Part shown: positions 25,901-36,160 of the stretch, piece by piece
Position numbering within the stretch: the first letter of the stretch is position 1
Layout: every line of letters starts with the position of its first letter
Assembly (NCBI GenBank): GCA_027574665.1
Contig: CM050666.1
Location: forward strand, 7,254,001-7,318,000
Length of the DNA stretch: 64,000 bases
Source: Rhynochetos jubatus
Taxonomy: Eukaryota > Chordata > Aves > Eurypygiformes > Rhynochetidae
Reading direction: 5' to 3'
Position numbers and translations under genes: made by a program
The notes under the pieces: model-generated
Told to the model about the DNA's origin: nothing
Databases searched by the model: none
What the model saw: the letters and a program-made list of their open reading frames with translations, nothing else

Positions 25901-28761
25901 CTGCTTACGGAAGAGACTGCCAAGAACAGCAGCACTTTGTGCAACGCTTCACAGTCTCAAAGCTTTAGGAAGAGACAGGTCCTCAGCTACTACGTCAGCA
26001 CTGTTCGTATGTTACACGTGGGGAAAAAACAGAACTGCAAAAGGAAGCAGCGAGCTGTCGCAGGACCCCAGAAACCCAGGCTTAGCGCAGGTTTAGAAGT
26101 GATCACACCGTGCACCTACTATTCAAAAATCAAGATCTTTCTACTCGTATTCAATAATATGAGTAATTCAACAGTCTAATGCAACAGCCCCATGCTCAGA
26201 GCAAATGAATTCTCATCCATATTCACAGTAGGATTCAAAACAAGAAGGTAAGAAAACATTCTATTTAATCCAACAACAACGAAATAACAAAATGGTATTT
26301 CCGTGTCGTGCCACCTTGGAAGATCAGAGATCCAGCTGAGCCATTTCCCTACCTGGGCATACTCCTCTTCTGCACTGTACAGCCAAGCGTGCTTGACTTT
26401 CTCCTTCTCTTTGGCCACCTCCATGATCTGCTCAAACGAAGCATTATCTTCACTTGTGTGTTTTGCTAAGAAGCTGTCCAGACTGGGGAGTGCATCTTTA
26501 TCGTCTTTTTCTGATTCTCCTAACAAGAGAAGGGAAGAAGACTGAGAAAGGTTAATAACTCCCTTTCTATGGGAGGGCTATAGATAACACTGTAAGGCCC
26601 CTTCTGACAGTGAGCCTTCTACAGACCCACTAATAATTCATAAGAGGCTTGGTGGGGAAAAAAAATAGTTATACACAAGCAGTGGTACAATAATACATTA
26701 TTTTTTTGAAGACATATAACCAACTTTCACCTAAAACTTTCCATGGCATTTATAGCTATTTCTGTTAAAGGTCCAAGTGGCCAACTACCAGCAGACATTT
26801 TTAATATACTATATGAATAGCTCTGCCCCTACAATCTTTGCTTATTTAAAGAATTAACTTCAGGTGACACAAGAAAAATTTACTGCCTTCAAAGAGATCA
26901 ACTGAGTTAAGAATTGACACAGCCATAAAGGGACCCATAATTGAGAATACACATACATTATGTCAAACATTACATCAAGTTCAACCTCGGAGAGATCACT
27001 TTCACCTACTAGAAGGTTTAAGGAAACTGCTTAAACATCTGCTGAATACCCAAAGCCCTTACAGGGGCCAGAGCTCATTATTTTCCTGCTGCTGAAGAAT
27101 TCAGTCAGAGAATCATTCTCCTACCTTCCTCTGCAGCTTTGACGCCAGCTTTGGTTTTATTCCCCACGGGAAGAGCACCTGGATGCACTTCTGGAGTTTC
27201 AAACGTGGCTGGAGTAACATCTGTGACAGAAAAAAAACAAGGCTCACATGGTTACTAAGGGTCATGTGCCAAGCTGAAAACATATCAATGAAGGAGGATT
27301 TCATTAAAAAGTTGTGAAAAGACTCCAAAATATTCTATTCAATTCCATCCCAAACACTGAACAATATTTTGTTCTCATCTAAGACATTATTTTTCTCCTG
27401 ATGGGAAAAATTCACAGGAGAGCCACAGCCCAGTATCTCTGCCACTCTATCTACAGCTTTGACCGACAGAAGCAAGCAGCAGCTTAACAACCCTAACTGA
27501 GGCCAGGGCCAACACCCACAGCAGGGGAGGAAGGAAAATCACCTGGTGACACATGCCCTTTGCCACAAGAAAGCTAGTTACCTAAACCCCCCAGTGAGAG
27601 CTCAGCCAGGGCCTGGGCTTTAGCAAAAAACCACCTGGACTTGAAGTGAAAGCAAACATACAACAGGGCACTGGATGCCTGCTGGGCAAACCTCTGATAA
27701 TCATGAGCTTCCAACACCTTCTATCCCTAATATATGCAAATCTTAACACATCTGTGGATGCAACAAAAAACCCTGAAACTATAATAAGGATTCAAAACAT
27801 TGCTCAGTTTCTGATAGTATAATCTTCCACTTTAGAGCATGTAACCCCAGGGTGCAGGAACTTGGCAAATGAGGCCTATGAGGAATGGTTATTCAATAGC
27901 TGTTTCTTTCCAAAACCAATCCCTCAAGAGGAATTATTAGACACCATCAAAGAGGAATTCAGCATCAGCCACCAGATACTGGCTATTGCCCAATCTGGTA
28001 CACCAATTCCCATGCAATGTCAGTCTTGAATCTTTAAGATAAGCACTGCCTGTACCAAATTTAATAAACCACAGCAGCGATATTAGATATAAAACCCTTA
28101 TGCCCCAGTGAGCCCATTCTTACAGGGTGCAGGTGTGTCCCTCGATGACCTGCTCAAGGAGGAGCCAAACTTGATAGCAATTTGCCTCATTTTCTCCAAG
28201 TCACCGTTTTCTTCAGCCTCCAGATACTCCTTCTGCGCTCGCAACTTCTCCACATCAGGAAAGAAGTCTCGCTGAATTATTTTCTCCAAACCCTGCAAAC
28301 AGAGAGACAACTGCCAGGCCCTGCTGGAACACCTGGGAGCGCCGGCTCAGCTCGGGGCCCGCCACGCACGGGAAGGACGGGCTGCCCACGGGTGCTTCAA
28401 GCCGAGGCTGGGCCGGTGGCAGCGTGGTGGCAGCGTGGTGACAGCTGTCACCGCAGGAACCCAAGGGACGGCTCCAGAGCTGCTGCCCAGCCGGGGTTAC
28501 ACCGCACAGACCCGAGCCAGGAGCCACTCGGCCCTGGTGCCCCGAGAACGGGGCCTCCCGGGCCCTGGCGCGGCCTGCCGGGCTCTGTCCCCACCTCCCC
28601 TGCCCCAGGCCTACCTCGATGTAGGCCTCCTCATCCAGGATCTTCTTCGGGCGCCGCAGGGCCGGCGGGGTCGCCTCCTTCCCCGTCGCCACGGCGGCGC
28701 CCGCGGCGGCAACCGGCACCAAGGCACCGGGGGATACCGCTGGGACCGCCGCCCCCTCCAT
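19951..28761 (-). CDS. ESS2: ESS2 splicing factor homologue (DGCR14), ten coding exons
   Basis: ESS2 (DGCR14, Bis1 in yeast) is a nuclear protein found with the spliceosomal C complex. Coding exons, 5' to 3': 28,761-28,615; 28,292-28,124; 27,220-27,125; 26,519-26,353; 24,468-24,351; 23,622-23,489; 23,347-23,245; 21,908-21,799; 20,889-20,774; 20,236-19,951. All junctions are GT-AG and in phase, giving 481 residues (human about 476). Family blocks are plain: IQRDFFPDVEKL with AEENGDLEKMRQIA, TSEDNASF, NTRFVKDPFSQA, GPDGKELIPQESP, SETPYVDRTPGPAF, ERLGLKMANE and the C-terminal TASKYTDKALRASYTPSP, ending in SDFL. The N terminus before the DEEAYIE block is Ala/Pro/Val-rich and poorly conserved. The start has a strong context (GCGCCATGG). 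Introns of 0.3-1.9 kb show no CR1 copy. Confidence 0.96.
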
Positions 28762-29250
28762 GGCGCCGGAGCCCCGGTCGGTCAGCGAGCGCCCTGACCC
28801 TCCTCAGCCGCCGTCGCAAACGCGACGCACCGTGACGTCACGCCGCCGCGCCACGGGGAGCCGGACCGTCCCGCACCCGCCGCCCCGCCCAGGAGTGACG
28901 CGCGGAGCCCTAGGCGTCGCGGCCAGCGCGCCCCCTGCCGGCTGGGAGGACGCGTCCGGTCCCTCTCCGGCGGCGCGACCTGGGGGCTGCCGGCCTGGGC
29001 TCTGCCGGGCCCCGGCCTGGGGGCGGCGGCGGGGGGCGCAGCCTGGCCCTACCGCTTCGGTCTGGGGCCGGGACGAGGCCTTCGGCAGCCACAGGCCAGG
29101 CCTTGGGTCTCGCACCCCCAGCACCCCCACGGACAGGGCGGCCACCGCCTGGGTGCTCAAGGTGTGTAGGGCGGGTGGAGGCCCAGTGCCAAGCAGTGCT
29201 GGCAGGCATGGCCAGGGCCCCCCCCGCCGCCTCCCATGCACGTACAGAGG
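28300..29250 (-). promoter_or_regulatory. CpG-island promoter of ESS2
   Basis: A GC- and CpG-rich stretch covers ESS2 exon 1 and about 450 bases 5' of it. It is TATA-less and contains a full consensus CRE, listed separately. Open frames on both strands here are composition effects. Confidence 0.7.
28833..28840. promoter_or_regulatory. Consensus CRE palindrome TGACGTCA
   Basis: A perfect CREB/ATF site lies 72 bases upstream of the ESS2 start codon inside the CpG island, the usual place for a functional CRE in a housekeeping promoter. Confidence 0.6.
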
Positions 29251-29261
29251 TGACGGGACAG

Positions 29262-29267
29262 TTTATT
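29262..29267 (-). terminator. Candidate poly(A) signal AATAAA, GSC2
   Basis: AATAAA on the minus strand lies about 625 bases after the GSC2 stop, just before the ESS2 CpG island. It is the nearest canonical hexamer I see. Confidence 0.45.
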
Positions 29268-29891
29268 ATGCCACTGCATTACAGGCCGTGGTTTCTCTTT
29301 GGCCCTGCCAGGGACACAGGCACCGCTTGCGCTGACAGGGACTGGGCACGGGCTGGCCACGCTCGCCGTGCCAACCCCTCTCGCCACAACCGATGGCTTG
29401 TAGGGGAGGGATCCACACTTCTGCCTCACGGAACAAATCGCCTGCTCAGTAAGCTCAACCCCAAAAGCAACTCCAGATGCCAACGAGGTGCTGAAAATAG
29501 GAAACATCCATGTGCAGAATATTTTGCGAATCTACAGCAGTAAACCAAGACAAACACTAGCTGCACAGAGCAAAGGGAGGGGGAGGCGTCTCCTGAAGCA
29601 CACACGTTTAACACTGGTACAGCGCTGTCCGCTGCGTGGACTTCTGGCAGTGATTTCTGCTTAAGCATCTGAGGGTCACGCCTGGTGGGTTATTTGCCAC
29701 GTGAACTAGGTGTGGAAGAGAAACTGGGATGTGAAAATGCCACGTCTGCTTTTGCCTGTCCTCCTCCCCTGGGAAAAAGAGAGAGTCCCTTTTGCTTCAT
29801 TAGTCCCCCTCGGGTTACCCCCTACAGAACCTGCCAGCTATGGGAAAGGGATGCTGTTGGCGTTCATCTGCCGAGATGCAGCCTGCAGCCC

Positions 29892-31877
29892 CTAACGACT
29901 CTCCTCGGAGGGCTTCTTGGTGCCTTGAAGGATCAGCGCTGAAGCAGACGCCCTCTTCTGATGCCGCCACTTGGCCCGACGGTTTTTAAACCAAACCTAG
30001 AAAGTGCAAAGCAAGAAAACAACTTGGATAGCTATTTGCTAGCATTTCATGTATTACTCTGAGGGGTGCAGGCACCCTTCTTGGGCTGTAGAGCGTAAGG
30101 TTTAGGATACTGTAATACATTTCCCGATATAAGTTTGATACAAAATTTAGTCAGTCCCTCCTCCTCAATCCTGCTCACATACACGTAAGGGGCACAAGGC
30201 AGCTGGGACCCCTCCGTGACAGAATCAGAAGTCACGGGGATCACATGAATAAGGAATATAGGGTGCAGGGGGTGAGCAGAACTGGGCGTGTCTGTGTGTT
30301 TATGTAGGTGATTCTAGGGGCATGTGAGTTTATGGGACCAGACACCAGAACCAGGCAGCCCAGCAGAACAGTTTATATTCTTTCATCGCTTGCCAAACCT
30401 AAACTGTTTAGCCAAATACCCAAGAATGGTTTTTAAAACGAAACTCTGGGTCCGCAGCTCCCAAAAAAGACAGCACAATGCATCGGTCTGTGTTCTTGGC
30501 AGGGCTGCAGCAAACAGCACCTCACCGAGCGGCAGGATCTCACCTCTACCCTCTCCTCCTTCAAGTGAATGCGGTTTGCCAGGTGCTCGCGGGTGATGAC
30601 GTCTGGGTACTGGTTCTGATGGAAAAGCGTCTCCAGAGCCTGCAGCTGGTCCTCGGTGAATATGGTGCGATGCCGGCGCGTCCGGCGCTGGATCTGGTGG
30701 AAAGTCTGCAGCTCACTTGGGTTCCCCTGGGGACTCTTACAGACCCTGACTGCCGAGTGGAAGAGCCGCATGGGCCAGGGAAACCGGGCGCCTGCGAAGG
30801 GAGAGGAGCAATGGCAGCGTTAGGTTTGGGGGCCTGAAACACCCATCTTGCTCAAGGCAGTTCAGGCACAAGTTGCATCCATGCATGTTGTTTGGAAGAA
30901 GGCATTTGGCCAGCTGGCATGGGTGTGTGATCACCGTGCAAGCAAGGGCTTAGGGCATCGCTCTGGGTGAAGCATGCAGGTGGGGAGGACTGCTTGGGTT
31001 TTCCTTGTTTACTCGCCAATTGAACTACGGCCAGCTCCAGAAAATACCTGGAAATTCACAGCCCAGTGAGGACCTGTATTTCAGTCCTGACACGGGGGAT
31101 TTCTGAACTTTCAAGATGCTCTTGAACTGCATTTTTAAGGGTTTGCTACCTTTTTTTCCCCTTGCTACATGCAGTAATTTTGCTAGAAGTAGGCAAAATC
31201 TCTTCTCCTTAAAGGACAAGTGAAGTCCCCCACGGCCAGTGGTGTCAGGATGCACAGGCACAGCTCTGCGCACGGGCAGCCTGACCATGGAGCCCCACAT
31301 CTTCCACCTCTAGAAGCATCATCCTCTCAAGTGTTCTACACTAAACCAGTAATATCCAGTAATAAATAGCACCTGCTGCTTTTAAACCCGTCGCAGCATC
31401 GCAGGTAAGAGTGCCTGCTTCTGGGAGCCAGGCTGAGGCTGGCACTCAGCTGGCTGGAACTGGGGTCTGAGGCCACTGTGGTGGCGGGCCAGACTCTGTG
31501 TTGTCACTCAGCACCCAGGTTTTCCCATCCACGAGCCCTATGCCGTGAATCAAACCCAAACACTCACCCAGCCAACTCGGTGAGTCCTGCAGGGAACGGG
31601 TGCTGTGAGAACAGCAGCAGCAGTTGCAGCCTGTCCCTTCCAGCTCTTCCTCCTCTTCTTCCTCTTCCTCCTCCTCCTGCAGGGAGCCGGCTGGGATGGT
31701 TTCCAGCTCACACAGCCCCTTAGGTGTGGAGTCCAAGACACTCTGGATGCACAGCGGGACCAGGACCTGGGGACTCTTCTCTACCGGGGTGGAGAGGATG
31801 TCCTCGATGCTGAACGAACGCGGCTTCTTGAGGACTCTCCTGCTGGCATCGGTGTCCGACACTGGCTCCGAAGACAT
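29892..31877 (-). CDS. GSC2: Goosecoid-type homeobox protein GSC2, three exons
   Basis: GSC2 (GSCL) is a paired-like homeodomain repressor related to goosecoid. Exons: 31,877-31,568; 30,791-30,544; 29,996-29,892, in phase, giving 220 residues (human about 205). An N-terminal FSIEDILS block (near residue 22) is the eh1/GEH motif that recruits Groucho/TLE. A run of about 11 glutamates and a Cys cluster (CNCCCC) follow. The homeodomain is residues 141-200, starting TRRHRTIF and ending [14 protein letters not shown]; position 50 is Lys, which gives goosecoid/bicoid-type specificity for TAATCC. Intron 2 splits the homeodomain between E46 and V47, as in the goosecoid family. The ARFPWPMRL segment at the exon 1/2 junction parallels a similar segment in human GSC2. 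Confidence 0.95.
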
Positions 31878-34800
31878 CCTCTGCCAGCAGCAGCGGCTGC
31901 AGGGACAGGCAGCTCAGGCTGAAAGGGGTTTGCTCTCTGCGCACTAACTCTGGAGTGGGGTCTCACCAGGAAGAAGACAGCTCATGTAGCTTTTAAAATG
32001 GACTGGCAACGCCATCCATGATCGCTGCTTTGTCTTGGTATCTCAACTGACTGCCATTCTTGCAGCCAAGTTTTTATTTTATACACACACGCACTTTTTC
32101 TCCTTCTAACCTAGCTGCTCTATGACTGAAGCCACCCTAAATGTATATATAGTGAGAGAGAAATAATCCCTTTGGAAAGAAAACCGTAAACCCCCCTGTG
32201 AATAAAATAAATTCTAACTAATCTTGGCAGCTTTGTGAAGGGTTAGTGTGGATCTAAGATTTAGCTAATCCCACAAAAATGACTGGAGAAGGAAATCTGA
32301 TTTCTCCATCTCGGGTGTAGATTTGAGGTGGTTATGATCTCCATTGTGCCGCAGCCTCCGATCCAAGGAAGGGGGAGGATAGCTGTTCCCAGCCCGGAAA
32401 TGGACCAGAGGATTAACTCCTTAAAAGAAGCAAATTATCCCTTTCTCTGGCCAAATGAAAGCTTTCCCATCAAAAGAGAGCTGTCATATCATACAATATG
32501 AGAGGAGAGAGTTCAGCTTAATAAAAAATCATTTTTAATGATAGCACAGCCTTTGGCTGCACCAGAACTCTCTGCAAAAGTTGATCTGTTTTCTTCTGAA
32601 AGCAGAGAAATTGTATTTTCCCTCCTTCCCCTTTCCCCCACCTCTGCTGCCCTAATCACAGTGATAATGCAGATGCTTTGCATGTATCCAACATACTCTT
32701 TGTGAGGATTTAAAGCCCTCAGTAAATTAGATTACTGGCAGCTCACAGCAGCTCTCTGGCATAGCTTAGGGGCATGTAGCCACCTCCTCTACAGCTGAGC
32801 TGTACCCCTGCTCAGCACTGGGAAGGGAAGGGGGGGATTGCTGTCTGGTGCCTCCATGTGCAGGCAGCCAGGCAGGCAGCGAGGTCCTGCAGCAGGAGCG
32901 TGGTGTCGGTGCCACGGCTAATGCGCCGTTCAGTGAGCCCAGAGCAGCCAGGCTTCCCCCGTGTCAGCGCAATTCCCAACGTCTTCTGCCCAGCAAGAGA
33001 AACTGGGGTGAGGCTGAGGCTGAGTGCAGTGACTCAGGATGGGAGGGGATGCCTGGCACTGTCCCTCCTGAGGGCGAACAGCAAGGCCTGCCAGGTGTGA
33101 TCCGCCGGAGGAGGGAGGACATCTTCCATCTTGGGTTTATAGCTGAGATTGAGTAGCTGGGGTTAAAATCGAGACAGTGTGAGTGAGCTTAGGTTGCTCT
33201 AGGAGAGTTTAAACCCATGTTCTGTTGCCCTCAGTGCAGATTAAGCCAAGGTGACTAGCATCACATGGGGAACGCTCTCCTACCTGGTGTTTCTTTGCGG
33301 GGGAGAGAAGAATCCATCCCACCCGTGGTACACCGAAGAGACACGCAGGTGAGTGCTGTGAAGCCAGCGCACATCAAAGGTCCTCGTGGCACCTCGTGAC
33401 TTCACCCAGAACAGCCCAACAACCCGTCCAGCATCACGCAAAAACGAGAGCCAGTCTCCAGGAGAGCCCCTTCTCAGTCCCCATTCTTCTCTCCTTGCCC
33501 CGGCTTTCTGCCTGCCATTCCTCACCCTGTGGGTCTCCCAGTGCTGGGAAGAGATGCCCCATAGCCACGCTACCTGTGACCCTCAAACCTCTGTAAAATC
33601 TTGCTTAAAACCAAACCACTTTTTTTATTTCCATCCCTTTATTTGCCTCTCCTTCAGCTGTTCCGATGGCATAACATAAATTATAACCATGAATATTTAC
33701 TGTAGGTTTGAGAGGAAGACGCCTTTGCAGCCGCCTGGTCTGGACATATTCACTGCTGCCCTGCCAAGGTGTCAGCATTCCAGAGAGGCGCTGGGGATGC
33801 ATGGACACCAGGGATCATCTCAAACAGCTCCCAGCTTTTATGCATATACCCAAACTCCGACACGGGAGATGGATGTGGGGCAGGTTCTGCTCCCCACACC
33901 GTGCTGTTCCAGAGCGACAGCAGGGCCGGCGTAGGATCCGACCCTTTCTGCTCTCAGCTGTAATAATCATGGGCCTGAAGCGATTAATTCTCATTCCCCA
34001 TCCTTAACAAAGGACGCCTTTCCCTGGCCTCCCTGCCCGTTCCTGCCTTCCCACAACACATGCACTTAGCCTATTAGGATCTCCGCTGATTGCTTTCTTT
34101 CATTCCTCCCGTACCTTTCACTTCAGAAAATGGACTGGTAATACTTCTTTTATCAAAGAATTATGGGATTTAGGACCCAGATCTTACAAAGAGACTTTTG
34201 ATAGCTGCTGGTAATCAAATCCCAATCGGCAGACACTTCTCTGCACCCTGTTACCAGCGAGGAATAAAGGAAAGGGATTATTGATGTTCTGTTTACTGAG
34301 CCTCCAAGGAGATAGGATCGCTGGGCTATTTCATATTAGAAAAGGAAAGGAAAATAAAACAAGAAAGAAAAAAATGCAGACAAGGGAGGACAATATAGAT
34401 ATAGATAAAAAGAAAAGAAACAGGCTCTTATCATTTTCTTATTGGTTAAGGAGATTCCAAAGCCATTATAGAGGATTAGCAAAAAGGTTAATCTGCTTTA
34501 GCCGTTCACTTGTCAAAAGTGAATTTATAGGGTTTGAAAATCCCTCCTATGGTGAAACCAGAAAAAAAATCCCCCTCTCCCCCCCTGCCCCTCCCTTCTG
34601 CAGGCAGCACAAGGGGGTAGGAATGGGAGCCTCAGAGACCCTAAAACACGGGAGCACCCTCCTTCACCTTGCCCCTGCCTGGGCCCTTGCACCCATGGGA
34701 GCTCTGGTTTGGCAGCACTTCCCCCTCTCCCTCACCCATGTGAGGTGGCAGCAGGGCTTGGGGAGAAGAGGAGCAGTTCCAAGGAATGTGGCCATCCTCC

Positions 34801-35267
34801 CACGCTGCTCTGCCTTCCCTGGGGCAAATCCCAGACTGTTCCCAGGCTGGTTGATATCAGCAGCAGTCAGAGCAGCCCTGGACCCATGACTGGATTTGGG
34901 CATCCAGGTTAATTTCTAAAGCACAACAGAGATGGACGCTGCTTGCCAGTGTTGCAAAAACCTCCAGGCTGGGGCTTATCTGTCCCCAAGTACGGTGCTC
35001 ACCCAGAGAGCCACATCTCCGCACCCTCCCGGTCACCCAGCACTGATGCTGGCCCGTCCCAGCTGCACTCTCCTGGGTTGCCCATGCCACTGATTCACCC
35101 ACGCAGCCGATGCCCATCACTTGCTCCAGGGTCACTGTGAGAAACAACCCAGGGAAAAACAACTCTTCAAGGTCAAAACCAGCCAGGAGCATTTTCTTGA
35201 TAGCTGCTGGGTGAAATTCAGGGACGTGCATCAGTCAGGAGTTATAACTACATTTAATAAAGACACA
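31878..35267. other. Intergenic DNA upstream of GSC2
   Basis: There is no gene. The stretch is AT-richer than most of the right half and holds several TAATCC/GGATTA sites (32,266; 32,410; 34,275; 34,473) that a Lys50 homeodomain would bind, plus purine-rich sequence near 34,330-34,430. It may hold enhancers, which is inference only. Confidence 0.5.
32077..32151 (-). promoter_or_regulatory. Candidate TATA elements upstream of GSC2
   Basis: On the minus strand TATAAAA lies at 32,077-32,083 and TATATATA at 32,144-32,151, 200 and 267 bases before the GSC2 start codon. Unlike its neighbours, GSC2 has no CpG island at its start, so a TATA promoter is reasonable. Which element is used cannot be told. 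Confidence 0.4.
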
Positions 35268-35333
35268 GAAATCATAACATGGCTTGTGTTGGAAGGGAGG
35301 TTGTCTAGTCCAACCCCGCAATCACACCTCTCC
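35268..35333 (-). mobile_element. Short CR1 terminus relic
   Basis: TTGGAAGGGAGGTTGTCTAG followed by TCCAACCCC matches the reverse complement of the CR1 3' end, preceded by a decayed form of the ATCATAGAATGG terminus. It is only about 65 bases long. Confidence 0.7.
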
Positions 35334-35489
35334 ATATAGGTCAACCCCGTGCCAAGTGACAGAAAGAACCCAAATACAGTAATTTGGATTTGATGATAAT
35401 TAACAGCAAGTGTTATAATAAATCTGTTTCTCTTTCCAAAGACCATTCCATTCAGCAGGAAAAAGTGGAGTCCCTTCACTGACTTTTAG

Positions 35490-35570
35490 TGATAATAGGG
35501 ATAATAGGGATGGTGGCTAAGGGGGATGCTGGCTAGGAGGGATGCTGACTAATGGGGATGGTGCCCATGG
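35490..35570. repeat. Short imperfect tandem repeat (GGGATGNTGGCTAA-like)
   Basis: Four or five imperfect copies of an 18-base unit lie between the CR1 relic and the THADA-like promoter. Confidence 0.55.
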
Positions 35571-35799
35571 CATAGCAGGAGGACTGTGGGGATCCAAAAC
35601 TCCTCTGAGTCAATGAGAAACAGTGGAATGAGATAACTGTTTCAATCTGAACCATTTCATTTGGTATTTCAAGGATCTCACAGCCACCATCTCAATGCTG
35701 TCTGGCTTCCTCTTAGCAGCAAGAACCACCTCCCTTCTGGGGGCTCTCCCTCTTCAGTGACTATGGAAACAGCTTCAGAGGATGATGTTTTTTAATCCC

Positions 35800-36160
35800 T
35801 GACTTTGCAGCCTGCGGTGGACCCAGCATCGGGCTGGAGGATGCGGGAGAAGGCGACCGCTGGGCGGGGAGCCTCGCCTTTTCCTGCATCCTTCATCCCC
35901 ATCCCGACCATCGCCTCATCCCGACCATCGCTACCAGTAGCCTGCACCGTCCCCCGGAGCCTGCTCGGCTGGCCCGGGGGGGAACGGCGCTAGGGGGGGC
36001 CGCTGAGCCGGCAGAAGCGCTGCCGAGCTCTATGGTGGCGGCGGCACCGGCCATGGGAGCGGAGCGGGAGGCGAGGGCCTGCGCTGCCTTCTACGGGGCT
36101 TCGGGCATCGCCCAGCCGGTGCTTTCCTGCCTGCGCTGCCTGCGGCTGTTCGCGGGGTAA
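35800..36160 (+). promoter_or_regulatory. GC-rich promoter region of the THADA-like gene
   Basis: CpG density rises sharply from about 35,800 and covers the first coding exon. No TATA box is visible. It is a modest island compared with those of DGCR2 and ESS2. Confidence 0.5.
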
